A stretch of 64,000 bases of DNA from contig NZ_LIVX01000004.1 in assembly GCF_001905665.1 (NCBI RefSeq), positions 207,497 through 271,496 on the forward strand, given 5' to 3'. Position 1 is the stretch's first letter, and each line of letters begins with the position of its first letter. Shown here in pieces: positions 15,672 through 23,979 of the stretch. Made by a program: the position numbers and the translations under genes. Source of the DNA: Streptomyces sp. CB02261. Its GTDB lineage: Bacteria; Actinomycetota; Actinomycetes; Streptomycetales; Streptomycetaceae. Below the pieces are notes generated by a model. That model was not told where the DNA came from and ran no database searches. It worked only from the letters and a program-made list of their open reading frames with translations.

Positions 15672-16136
15672 TCAGGACACCGGTTCCAACCGCCACCACT
15701 GGAACGGGGAGTCGGTGTCCTCCCACTGCCGTACGTTCCCGCCGTCGGCCGTCGAGCCGTCCGCGACCTCGAGGAACAGTCCGCTGATGAAGCTCACCAG
15801 CGCCACCGTCCCCGGGGACTGGAGGTCCTGCTCGATGATCCATTCCTGCGCGCCGAAGTTGTTCGCCTTCCACTGCTGGATGCGGGCGCCGTTCTCCGTG
15901 GACGCGTTGGCGACGTCGAGCCGCTTTCCGCTGGCCGCGTTGACCAGGTGGTAGAGCCCGCCGCCGTTCGGCACGGGCCTGATGTGCCAGTGCTGCCCCG
16001 GAGTTCCGTTCCCCGTGCCCTGCTGCACCTTCGCCCCGCTGCGGCCGGACCCCTCGTACACCTCCAGGAGCAGGCCGCTGGCCACGTTCCGCACCCGGTA
16101 CAGCCCCTCGTCGACGGGTCCCGGAGAACCACTCAC
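15672..16136 (-). CDS. Ricin-type beta-trefoil lectin protein without signal peptide
   Basis: This 154-residue protein is a single beta-trefoil. Three repeats end in QxW-like motifs (QHWHI, QEWII, FQWWRL), and each contains the LxV...G/A signature (LLEVYEGSGRSG, LDVANASTENG, LEVADGSTADG). This is the RicinB_lectin_2 type, which binds carbohydrates. The start is GTG 16136; no signal peptide or catalytic domain is attached, so it appears to be a free-standing, perhaps intracellular, lectin. It converges on the His-rich methyltransferase gene with 27 bases between the stops. Confidence 0.85.
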   Translation of the reverse strand: MSGSPGPVDEGLYRVRNVASGLLLEVYEGSGRSGAKVQQGTGNGTPGQHWHIRPVPNGGGLYHLVNAASGKRLDVANASTENGARIQQWKANNFGAQEWIIEQDLQSPGTVALVSFISGLFLEVADGSTADGGNVRQWEDTDSPFQWWRLEPVS

Positions 16137-16326
16137 CGTACCGACTCCCTCTGCTCGCGCCCCTGTCGGACGTCACGGCACCCGGCCGTGACGAGGCCCC
16201 CTCGGGCCGTCACCGACCCTATGTCCCGGGTACGACAACGGGACCGGCCGTGAGCGAGGGGGCCTCACCGCACTCGACGTCGGCGGTCACGGAGCACCCC
16301 GCCGGCGCCGCGCGGCACCCCGCGTC

Positions 16327-16357
16327 CGCCGCGCCGCACCACGGCGGCGGCGCGGCG
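16327..16357 (-). terminator. GC hairpin after the aldo/keto reductase gene
   Basis: CGCCGCGCCGC (16327-16337) pairs with GCGGCGCGGCG (16347-16357) around a 9-base loop, 22 bases after the reductase stop codon. There is no U-tract, as is common for high-GC terminators. Confidence 0.5.
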
Positions 16358-16378
16358 CCACAGGGCCGGGTCGCGCCT

Positions 16379-17251
16379 TCAGGCGCCGGCGCTGAACTCC
16401 GCCGGGTCGGGGCCCAGACGGCGGTTCTCGTCGAGGGCGGCGATCGCCGCCAGGTCCTCGGCGTCCAGCTCGAAGCCGAAGACGTCGATGTTCTCCCGGA
16501 TGCGGGACGGGGTGACCGACTTCGGGATCACCACGTTCCCCAGCTGGAGGTGCCAGCGCAGCACGACCTGCGCCGGGGTCCGGCCGTGCTTGCGGCCGAT
16601 CGCGACGATCGCCGGCACGTCCAGGAGCCCCTTGCCGGAGCCGATCGGCGACCACGCCTCGGTGGCGATGCCGTGCCGCTCGTGCGCCTCGCGGGCGGCC
16701 CGCTGCGGGAGCTGCGGGTGGAGCTCGATCTGGTTGACGGCGGGGACCACCGAGGTCTCCTCGATCAGCCGGTCCAGGTGCTCCGGGAGGAAGTTCGACA
16801 CGCCGATCGCCTTGGCGCGGCCGTCCGCGTAGATCTTCTCGAACGCCCGGTACGTGTCGACGTACGCGTCCTTCGAGGGCACCGGCCAGTGGATCAGGTA
16901 CAGGTCGACGTAGTCGAGTCCCAGCTTGTCGAGCGAGGTGTCGAAGGCCTTCAGCGTCGAGTCGTAGCCCTGCTCGCCGTTCCACAGCTTGGTGGTGACG
17001 AACAGGTCCGCGCGGGCGATCCCGGACGCGGCGACGGCACGGCCCGTGCCCTCCTCGTTCCCGTAGATCGCGGCGGTGTCGATCGAGCGGTAGCCGGCCT
17101 CCAGGGCCGTCGTCACGGCGGTCGCCGCCTCGTCGTCCGGCACCTGCCAGACACCGAAGCCCAGCTGCGGCATCCGGACGCCGTTGTTGAGGGTGACCGA
17201 AGGGACCGTGCCGTCCGCGCCGGCCTTGTTGTCCTTGCTGTCCGTGCTCAC
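16379..17251 (-). CDS. Aldo/keto reductase
   Basis: A 290-residue NADPH-dependent (beta/alpha)8-barrel reductase that reduces aldehydes and ketones such as 2,5-diketo-D-gluconate. The catalytic tetrad is complete: D58, Y63 (DTAAIYGNE), K88 (TTKLW) and H121 (LIHWP). The NADPH site is seen in IPKSVTPSRIRENIDVF. The first 15 residues are a polar tail. GTG 17251 is the start, with a GGGAGG-like sequence opposite. It is about 140 bases from the acyl-CoA ligase gene and probably transcribed alone. Confidence 0.93.
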   Translation of the reverse strand: MSTDSKDNKAGADGTVPSVTLNNGVRMPQLGFGVWQVPDDEAATAVTTALEAGYRSIDTAAIYGNEEGTGRAVAASGIARADLFVTTKLWNGEQGYDSTLKAFDTSLDKLGLDYVDLYLIHWPVPSKDAYVDTYRAFEKIYADGRAKAIGVSNFLPEHLDRLIEETSVVPAVNQIELHPQLPQRAAREAHERHGIATEAWSPIGSGKGLLDVPAIVAIGRKHGRTPAQVVLRWHLQLGNVVIPKSVTPSRIRENIDVFGFELDAEDLAAIAALDENRRLGPDPAEFSAGA

Positions 17252-17392
17252 GTGGGAGGGTTCCTTACGTTGTCGCGGTCGTGACGGCCGTACGGCCCTG
17301 GAGGGCGTACGGCTCCTCCCAGCGTCAACGATCAAGAGCGGTCGCGCATTCCGCCTCCGGCACGGATTCGTCCGTTCCGCCGGGGGAGCGGC

Positions 17393-19216
17393 TCAGCTGT
17401 AGAGCGCCGCGACCTCCGCCGCGTACGCCCGCTCGATCGCCTTCCGCTTCAGCTTCAGGGACGGCGTGAGCAGCCCGTGCTCCTCGCTGAACGGATGCGC
17501 CAGGATCCGGAAGGTGCGGATCGACTCGGCCTGCGAGACGAGCGTGTTCGCCGCCACCACCCCCCGCCGGATCTCGGTCTCCAGGGCCGGATCCCGCACC
17601 ATCTCCGCCGGGGCGAGCGGCGCCCGCCCCTGCATCGCCAGCCAGTGCTCCACCGCCTCCTGGTCGACCGTCACGAGGGCGGCGATGTACGGCCGGTCGT
17701 TGCCGACGACGATGCACTGCGCGATCAGCGGATGCGCCCGCACCCGATCCTCCAGACCCGTCGGGGCGACGCTCTTGCCGCCCGAGGTCACCAGGATCTC
17801 CTTCTTGCGGCCGGTGATCGTCAGATACCCGTCCTCGTCGAGGGCTCCGAGGTCCCCGGTGGCCAGCCACCCGTCGTTGAGGACGGCGGCGGTCGCCTCG
17901 GGATCGTTGAGGTACCCGGAGAAGATCTGGCCGCCGTGCAGCCACACCTCACCGTCCTCCGCGATGTGCACCGTCGTGCCCGGGACCGGCTGTCCGACCG
18001 TGCCGTATCTCGTGCGTTCGGGCGGGTTCGCGGTGGCGGCGGCGGAGGACTCGGTGAGCCCGTACCCCTCGAAGACCGTGATCCCCGCACCCGCGAAGAA
18101 CAACCCGGTCCTGCGGTCCATCGCCGACCCGCCGGACATCGCGTGCCGCATCCGCCCGCCCAGCGCCGCCCGGACCTTCCCGTACACCGTCTTCTCGAAG
18201 AACTGGTGCTGTACGCGCAGCGCCGCCGAGGGACCGGGGCCCGTCCCGAACGCCCTCTGCTCCAGCGCCTCCGCGTAGGCGACCGCCACCTCCACCGCCT
18301 TGTCGAAGGGCCCCGCCTTCCCCTCCCGCTCCGCCTTGCGCCGCGCCGCGTGGAAGACCTTCTCGAAGACGTACGGCACGGCGAGCACGAAACTCGGCCG
18401 GAACGCCGCCAGGTCCGGCAGCAGCTCGCCGGCCGCCATCACCGGCTGGTGCCCGAGCTTCACCCCGCTGCGGACGGCCGCGACCTCCACCATCCGGCCG
18501 AAGACGTGCGCGAGCGGCAGGAACAGCAGCGTCGACGCCTCGTCGCCCGACCGGGAACGGAACACCGGCTCCCAGCGCCCCACCAGCATGTCCGTCTCGA
18601 ACATGAAGTTGGCGTGGGTGATCACACAGCCCTTGGGGCGGCCGGTCGTCCCCGACGTGTAGATGACGGTCGCCACCGTCTCCGGGGTCACCGCCCGCCG
18701 GTGCCGGTGCACGACCTCCGCGTCGATGTCCGTCCCCGCCGTCGTCACCTCGGCCACCGCGCCCGCGTCCAGCTGCCACAGCCGCCGCAGCAGGGGCAGC
18801 CGGTCGATCACCGATCCGATCGTCATCGCGTGGTCCTCGTGCTCCACCACGCACGCCGTGACCTCGGAGTCGTGCAGCATCCAGAAGACCTGCTCGGCCG
18901 ACGAGGTCGGATAGACGGGTACGGACTGCGCGCCCAGCGACCACAGCGCGAAGTCGAAGAGCGTCCACTCGTAGCGGGTGCGGGCCATGATCGCGACGCG
19001 GTCGCCGAACCGCACTCCCTCCGCGATGAGGCCCTTCGCGAGGCCGAGGACCTCGTCCCGGAACCGCGCGGCCGTCACGTCCCGCCACTCCCCGTCCGGG
19101 CCCTTCCGGCCGAACACGATCCGGTCGGGCTCGGTGAGGGCACGCTCGTACAGGGCGTCCGCCAGACCGCCGACCTGAGGCGCCGCCTCGACGGGCGGCA
19201 CGGTGAACTCGCGCAC
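17393..19216 (-). CDS. Long-chain acyl-CoA ligase (AMP-binding)
   Basis: The 607-residue enzyme activates fatty acids to acyl-CoA via acyl-AMP. YTSGTTGRPKG at 186-196 is the P-loop, followed by EGYGLTESSA (A5) and the ATP-site aspartate in WLATGDLG, then GRKKEILVTSGGK, which includes the hinge and catalytic region. The FadD15-like features (LFLPLAHVFGRM, AMSGGSAM) fit the long-chain class. GTG 19216 has GAGGAG about 8 bases upstream. A TetR-type inverted repeat lies 180 bases upstream (19395-19410). Confidence 0.93.
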   Translation of the reverse strand: MREFTVPPVEAAPQVGGLADALYERALTEPDRIVFGRKGPDGEWRDVTAARFRDEVLGLAKGLIAEGVRFGDRVAIMARTRYEWTLFDFALWSLGAQSVPVYPTSSAEQVFWMLHDSEVTACVVEHEDHAMTIGSVIDRLPLLRRLWQLDAGAVAEVTTAGTDIDAEVVHRHRRAVTPETVATVIYTSGTTGRPKGCVITHANFMFETDMLVGRWEPVFRSRSGDEASTLLFLPLAHVFGRMVEVAAVRSGVKLGHQPVMAAGELLPDLAAFRPSFVLAVPYVFEKVFHAARRKAEREGKAGPFDKAVEVAVAYAEALEQRAFGTGPGPSAALRVQHQFFEKTVYGKVRAALGGRMRHAMSGGSAMDRRTGLFFAGAGITVFEGYGLTESSAAATANPPERTRYGTVGQPVPGTTVHIAEDGEVWLHGGQIFSGYLNDPEATAAVLNDGWLATGDLGALDEDGYLTITGRKKEILVTSGGKSVAPTGLEDRVRAHPLIAQCIVVGNDRPYIAALVTVDQEAVEHWLAMQGRAPLAPAEMVRDPALETEIRRGVVAANTLVSQAESIRTFRILAHPFSEEHGLLTPSLKLKRKAIERAYAAEVAALYS

Positions 19217-19580
19217 TGACCTTGCTCCTCGACGGCTCGGTGGCTGGAAAAGCCCGTTGTCGCGCTCCGTACAGCGCGGGTGACGGTACCCCACACGCCT
19301 GCCCGGCGGCAGGGCCTTCACCAAGCCGGGACATTCGGTGTTCCCACAGGTCAGAACGGGTGGAGCGGTCAAGTCACGGGCTCCCCGGGCCCGTTACCGA
19401 CCGATCGGTACGTCCCCCCGGCGGGAATCTCCACGGAATCTGTACCTCCCGCTCACCGCGAGGCCGCCCCGAGGCCGTGCCGCGCCCCCTGCCGTCCCCG
19501 GCGCCCCCGCCCGCTCACCCGGGTCGGTGCGGCCGGTCGCCGCCCGCTCACCCGGGTCGGTGCAGCCGGTCGCCGCCCGC
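19217..19580. other. Intergenic region with an operator-like repeat and part of a minisatellite
   Basis: This 364-base stretch between the acyl-CoA ligase start and the LysR stop has no convincing gene. It holds the ligase promoter region, a TetR-type inverted repeat (19395-19410) and most of a 33-base tandem repeat (19507-19605). Confidence 0.7.
19395..19410. promoter_or_regulatory. TetR-type inverted repeat upstream of the acyl-CoA ligase gene
   Basis: TACCGA and TCGGTA flank four bases (CCGA). Six-base arms with an N4 spacer are the usual shape of TetR-family operators, many of which control acyl-CoA genes. No tetR gene is adjacent, so the regulator is not known. Confidence 0.5.
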
Positions 19581-19605
19581 TCACCCGGGTCGGTGCAGCC
19601 GGTCG
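19507..19605. repeat. Three-copy 33-bp minisatellite spanning the lysR stop codon
   Basis: Three head-to-tail 33-base units begin at 19507, 19540 and 19573; copies 2 and 3 are identical and copy 1 differs by one base, with a partial fourth unit after 19605. Each unit contains the palindrome ACCCGGGT. The LysR stop (19581-19583) falls in copy 3, so the last residues of LysR are encoded by repeat sequence. Confidence 0.85.
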
Positions 19606-20447
19606 CCGCCCGCCAGGATCGCCTCCGCCAGCGCGTCCGCCGCCTCCTGCACCGCCCCGCCCCGGCGCCCTCCGCGCAGCACGAAACCGACGTCGCCCAG
19701 CTCCGGAAGGCCCGCCCTGGCCGGGACCGGCACCAGCCCCGGCGGCACCAGGCCCCTCGTGTGCGCCATCACCCCGAGCCCCGCGCGGGCCGCCGCCACG
19801 TTCGCGCTCAGGCTGGAACTCGTGCACGCGATCCGCCACGCCCGGCCCTGCGCCTCCAGCGCCTCCAGGGCACGCGCCCGGGTGATCCCCGGCGGCGGGT
19901 ACACGATGAGCGGCACCGGCCGGTCCGGATCGAGCCGCAGCCCGGGCGCCCCGATCCAGATCAGCGTGTCCTCCCACACCAGCCGGCCCCCGCTCTCCGT
20001 CCCGCGCCGCTTCGCCAGGATGAGATCGAGCCGGCCGGCCGCCAGCCGGGCCTGCAGCGTGCCCGACAGCTCCACCGTCAGCTCCAGGTCCACCTCCGGG
20101 TGCTCACGCCGGAACGACTCCAGGATCTCCGGCAGCCGGGTCGTCACGAAGTCCTCCGACGCGCCGAAACGCAGCCGGCCCCGCAGCCGGGTCCCGCCGA
20201 AGAACGCCGCCGCGCGCTCGTGCGCCTCCAGGATCGTGCGCGCGAAGCCGAGCATCGCCTCCCCGTCCTCCGTCAGGGCCACCCGGTGCGTGTCGCGGGT
20301 GAACAGCGGCCGGCCGGTCGCCTCCTCGAGGCGCCGCACGTGCTGGCTGACGGTCGACTGGCGCAACCCGAGGCGGTCGGCGGCCCGCGTGAAGCTGAGC
20401 GTCTGGGCCACGGCGAGGAAGGTGCGCAGATGCGTGGGCTCGTACAC
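19581..20447 (-). CDS. LysR-family transcriptional regulator
   Basis: The 288-residue regulator has the standard N-terminal winged helix-turn-helix (residues 1-60: LRTFLAVAQTLSFTRAADRL, QSTVSQHVRRLE) and a periplasmic-binding-protein-like effector domain (RLRFGASEDFVTTRLPEIL onwards). It starts at GTG 20447 and is divergent from the BASS-type transporter gene, 131 bases apart, which it probably controls. The gene ends inside a 33-base tandem repeat, so its C-terminal tail may vary between strains. Confidence 0.92.
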   Translation of the reverse strand: MYEPTHLRTFLAVAQTLSFTRAADRLGLRQSTVSQHVRRLEEATGRPLFTRDTHRVALTEDGEAMLGFARTILEAHERAAAFFGGTRLRGRLRFGASEDFVTTRLPEILESFRREHPEVDLELTVELSGTLQARLAAGRLDLILAKRRGTESGGRLVWEDTLIWIGAPGLRLDPDRPVPLIVYPPPGITRARALEALEAQGRAWRIACTSSSLSANVAAARAGLGVMAHTRGLVPPGLVPVPARAGLPELGDVGFVLRGGRRGGAVQEAADALAEAILAGGDRLHRPG

Positions 20448-20578
20448 GGGACGACCGTACGCTCATCGCGCTTCGTGATGACAGTAAGAGGGCTGTACGG
20501 GATTCCCGATCACCGGCCCGTGGAGCAGGATGGGAACGCGCGACCCCGCCCGCCCGAGTGCACCGAGCAGTGGAGCCC

Positions 20579-21685
20579 ATGACCGTCCCCGCCCCCGCCC
20601 GCCCCCCACGCCGCACCCTCCGCCCGCCGTCCTGGCTGCCCGTCGACGGATACGTCCTCGCCCTGCTCGCCACGGTCGGTCTCGCCGCGCTGCTCCCCGC
20701 CTCGGGAGACGCGGCCGACGTCGCGGAAGGAGCCTCGACCGGGGCCGTGGCCCTCCTCTTCTTCCTCTACGGCGCCAGACTCTCCACCCGCGAGGCCCTC
20801 GACGGGCTCACGCACTGGCGGCTCCACCTCACCGTCCTCAGCAGCACGTTCCTGCTCTTCCCCCTCCTCGGACTCGCCGCGCGCGGCCTCGTCCCCACCG
20901 TGCTCACCCCCGAGCTCTACAGCGGCTTCCTCTTCCTCTGCCTGGTGCCGTCCACCATCCAGTCCTCGATCGCCTTCACCTCGATCGCCCGCGGCAACGT
21001 CCCCGCCGCGATCTGCGCCGGGTCCTTCTCCTCGCTCGCCGGGATCGTCCTGACCCCGCTCCTCGCGGCGCTGCTCCTCGGCGGCAGCGCCGAAGGCCTC
21101 TCCGCCGACGGTCTCCTGAAGATCGTGCTGCAGCTCCTCGTGCCGTTCCTGGCGGGACAGGTGCTGCGCCGCTGGGTCGGGGGCTTCGTCGGCCGCCACA
21201 GGAAGGTCCTCGGATACGTCGACCGAGGATCGATCCTCCTCGTCGTCTACACCGCTTTCAGCCAGGGAATGGTCGCCGGCATCTGGCACCTCGTGACCCC
21301 CGCCCGGCTCGGGCTGCTGCTCGCCGTCGAGGCCGTCCTGCTCGCCGCGATGCTCGCCCTGACCTGGTACGGAGCCCGCCGCCTCGGCTTCGGCCGGGCC
21401 GACCGGATCGCGATCCAGTTCGCCGGCTCGAAGAAGAGCCTCGCGGCCGGCCTGCCGATGGCCAGCGTCCTCTTCGGCCCGCAGGCCGCGCTCGCCGTGC
21501 TCCCGCTGATGCTCTTCCACCAGATGCAGCTGATGGTCTGCGCGGTGCTCGCCAAGCGCCGCTCCCGAGACGTGGAGGGGGAACGGTCGCCCGAGCCCGC
21601 CTCCGGGCCCTCCGCGCCCGAGCCCGCCCCCGCCCCCGGCCACACCGCGCCCGCGCCCGACACCACCGCGGCGTCCCGCGCCTGA
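20579..21685 (+). CDS. Bile acid:sodium symporter (BASS) family transporter
   Basis: A 368-residue membrane protein with about nine or ten hydrophobic segments, of the SBF-like (YfeH/RCH1) group. Conserved features are FFLYGARLS after the second span, LVPSTIQSSIAFTSIARGN in the crossover region and QFAGSKKSLAAGLPMA near the C-terminal half. It should import an organic anion with sodium. The last 45 residues are a Pro/Ala/Glu-rich cytosolic tail. ATG 20579 follows GGAG closely; an upstream GTG at 20558 lacks a binding site. Confidence 0.9.
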   Translation: MTVPAPARPPRRTLRPPSWLPVDGYVLALLATVGLAALLPASGDAADVAEGASTGAVALLFFLYGARLSTREALDGLTHWRLHLTVLSSTFLLFPLLGLAARGLVPTVLTPELYSGFLFLCLVPSTIQSSIAFTSIARGNVPAAICAGSFSSLAGIVLTPLLAALLLGGSAEGLSADGLLKIVLQLLVPFLAGQVLRRWVGGFVGRHRKVLGYVDRGSILLVVYTAFSQGMVAGIWHLVTPARLGLLLAVEAVLLAAMLALTWYGARRLGFGRADRIAIQFAGSKKSLAAGLPMASVLFGPQAALAVLPLMLFHQMQLMVCAVLAKRRSRDVEGERSPEPASGPSAPEPAPAPGHTAPAPDTTAASRA

Positions 21686-21816
21686 CCGGGCCTCACCGCG
21701 CAGCCGCCCCGTGGCGGGCCCCCGGGCCCCCCGCCCGTTGTCCCGTCCGTCCCCCGTAGGCCGGATCACACCCCCGTCGAGCCCGCGATGATCATCCGGG
21801 CCGCTACGGTGCTCCC

Positions 21817-22338
21817 ATGCCCGCACTCGAACCCGGCCGCACCGCGCTCGTCCTCGTCGACCTCATGGAGCGCATCGTCGCGCTGCCCCTCGCCCCCCGG
21901 CCCGGCACCGAGGTCCTTGCCGCGGCCGCCCGGCTCGCCGACACCTTCCGGGCCGCCGGCGCCCCCGTCGTCCACATCCGCGTCGAGCGGCCGAACGTCG
22001 ACCGCCAGCCGCCCGGCAGCGACCTCGTCCCCGACCTCGTCGAGAACGGCGACCCCGTCGTCGTCAAGCGCACCATCGGCGCCTTCCAGGACACCGGACT
22101 CCACGAGCTGCTCACCGGACTCGGCGCCACCACCCTCGTCCTCGGCGGCATCGCCACCAACCTAGGGGTCGAGTCCACCGCCCGCGCCGCCGCCGACCAC
22201 GGCTACGACCTCGTCTTCGCCGAGGACGCCATGACCGCGCTCACCGCCGACGAGCACCACGCCTCCGTCGCCCTCGACTTCCCCCGCCTCGGCACCGTCG
22301 CCCCGGTCTCGGCGATCACCCTGGACGGCCCCGCGTGA
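21817..22338 (+). CDS. Isochorismatase-fold hydrolase lacking the catalytic cysteine
   Basis: The 173-residue protein has the cysteine-hydrolase fold: D15 in VLVDLM, K84 in VVVKRTIGAF and the cis-peptide segment GIATNLGVESTAR. In nicotinamidase-like members the residue after TN-V/L is the nucleophilic cysteine; here it is G117. True isochorismatases such as EntB and PhzD also lack the cysteine, so a vinyl-ether hydrolase or another cysteine-free reaction is possible. The gene ends in GTGA, overlapping the start of the ferredoxin-like gene, so the two are translationally coupled. Confidence 0.85.
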   Translation: MPALEPGRTALVLVDLMERIVALPLAPRPGTEVLAAAARLADTFRAAGAPVVHIRVERPNVDRQPPGSDLVPDLVENGDPVVVKRTIGAFQDTGLHELLTGLGATTLVLGGIATNLGVESTARAAADHGYDLVFAEDAMTALTADEHHASVALDFPRLGTVAPVSAITLDGPA

Positions 22339-22718
22339 CCCCCGTCCCGATACGGTACGGCGCCCGCCCCTGCTCCCTCGTCGTCTGCCGGGGCTGCTGC
22401 TGCGGCGACGCCCGCAAGAACCCGGGCACGGACCACGCCGGCCAGCTCGCCCGCCTCCGCGCGGCCGCCGCGGCCTCCGGCGGCCGGCTCGCCGTCCGTA
22501 CCAGCGACTGCCTCGGGCCCTGCGCCCAGGCCAACATCGTCGTCGTCCAGCCCTCCACCGAAGGCCGCCGACGCGGCGGACGGGCCGCGTGGGTCGCGTT
22601 CACCCTCGACGAGGACTCCCTCGACGACATCCTCGCCTGGACGGCGGCCGGCGGCCCCGGCATCGCCGCGCCGCCGGCCACCCTGGCGCTGCAGATGATC
22701 GACCCGCCGAAGAACTGA
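22335..22718 (+). CDS. [2Fe-2S] thioredoxin-like ferredoxin protein
   Basis: A 127-residue protein with a thioredoxin-like [2Fe-2S] ferredoxin pattern. Cysteines occur at 18, 21, 22 and 23 (VCRGCCC) and at 59 and 63 (DCLGPC). The cluster would be bound by one cysteine of the first group plus C59 and C63 and another. The run RGCCCGD with GPCAQANIVVV fits cobalt-precorrin/CbiW-type or NuoE-like small ferredoxins of actinomycetes. GTG 22335 overlaps the upstream stop (GTGA). An electron-transfer or cluster-delivery role to its partner is an inference. Confidence 0.8.
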   Translation: MTPVPIRYGARPCSLVVCRGCCCGDARKNPGTDHAGQLARLRAAAAASGGRLAVRTSDCLGPCAQANIVVVQPSTEGRRRGGRAAWVAFTLDEDSLDDILAWTAAGGPGIAAPPATLALQMIDPPKN

Positions 22719-22891
22719 TCGGGCCCCCGGCTCCCGCCCGGCACCCCGGAAGCCGTGCCACGCCCGGGGCCTTGTCACGGTCGGCCAAGGGGTGCGGGTG
22801 AATCTTGGTGGTTTACGTCAGCGGTTACCCATCAGTCGCTGGCAAGACTGGGGGATCCTGCCGACGATCGAACCACCGAGGGGGTCCCGGG

Positions 22892-23836
22892 ATGACCGGC
22901 ACTCGCATTGCCGCGCTCGGGCACTACCAGCCCGCCAAGGTGCTCACCAACCACGACCTCGCCGCACTGGTCGACACCGACGACGCCTGGATCACCAGCC
23001 GGGTCGGCATCCGCACCCGGCACGTCGCCGGGCCCGACGAGCCCGTCGACGAACTCGCCGCGCACGCCGCGGGCAAGGCCCTGGCCACGGCCGGGCTCAC
23101 CCCCGACGACATCGACCTCGTCCTCGTCGCCACCTCCACGGCCATCGACCGCTCGCCCAACACGGCCGCCCGCGTCGCCGCCCGCCTCGGCATGACCTCG
23201 CCCGCCACCATGGACCTCAACGTGGTCTGCGCCGGGTTCACCCACGCCCTGGCCACCGCCGACCACGCCGTACGGGCCGGCGGAGCGCGCCGTGTCCTGG
23301 TCGTCGGCGCCGACAAGATGACCGACGTGACCGACTGGACGGACCGCACCACCTGCGTCCTCGTCGGCGACGGCGCGGGCGCCGCGATCGTCGAGGCCAC
23401 GGAGTCCGACACCGGCGCCATCGGACCGGTCCTGTGGGGTTCCGTCCCGGGCATGGGCAACGCCGTCCGGATCGAGGGCACCCCGCCCCGCTTCGCGCAG
23501 GAGGGCCAGAGCGTCTACCGCTGGGCCACCCAGCGGCTGCCCGCCCTCGCCCGGCAGGCCTGCGAGCGGTCGGGGATCGCCCCCGAGGACCTCGCGGGCG
23601 TGGTCCTGCACCAGGCCAACCTGCGGATCATCGAACCGCTCGCCGCGAAGATCGGCGCCGTCAACGCGATCGTCGCCCGCGACGTCGTCGACTCCGGCAA
23701 CACCTCGGCCGCCTCGATCCCGCTCGCCCTCGCCAAGCTCGTCGAACGCGGTGAACTGGCCTCCGGCGCGCCGGTCCTCCTGTTCGGGTTCGGCGGAAAC
23801 CTCTCGTACGCGGGTCAGGTCGTCCGGGTTCCCTGA
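22892..23836 (+). CDS. 3-oxoacyl-ACP synthase III-like enzyme (FabH-type)
   Basis: The 314-residue ketosynthase III has the full Cys-His-Asn triad: C113 in NVVCAGF, H240 in LHQANLR and N270 in SGNTSAAS. It condenses an acyl-CoA starter with malonyl-ACP or carries out a related acyl transfer. It starts at ATG 22892 with GAGGGGG upstream. There is no adjacent fabD, acpP or fabF, so it is an orphan, perhaps for a special starter unit. The 173 bases before it include GGTTTACGTCAGCGGTTACC, which may be promoter sequence. Confidence 0.92.
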   Translation: MTGTRIAALGHYQPAKVLTNHDLAALVDTDDAWITSRVGIRTRHVAGPDEPVDELAAHAAGKALATAGLTPDDIDLVLVATSTAIDRSPNTAARVAARLGMTSPATMDLNVVCAGFTHALATADHAVRAGGARRVLVVGADKMTDVTDWTDRTTCVLVGDGAGAAIVEATESDTGAIGPVLWGSVPGMGNAVRIEGTPPRFAQEGQSVYRWATQRLPALARQACERSGIAPEDLAGVVLHQANLRIIEPLAAKIGAVNAIVARDVVDSGNTSAASIPLALAKLVERGELASGAPVLLFGFGGNLSYAGQVVRVP

Positions 23837-23979
23837 CGGCGGCGGGTCGCAACCCGTTCGGCGGGGCCCGGTGGCGGCGCGCCGGGGGCGGACCTAGCTT
23901 CGATCGCGGTGAGGGTCGTCGCCTTCCGGCACGGAATCGCTCCGCGGCCGGGCCCTCCCGGGATCTGGAGGACACCGCC

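Noticed and set aside
20510..21826. Large acidic open frame on the minus strand opposite the BASS transporter gene
   Set aside because: It is an antisense shadow with Glu/Gly-rich low complexity and no initiation site.
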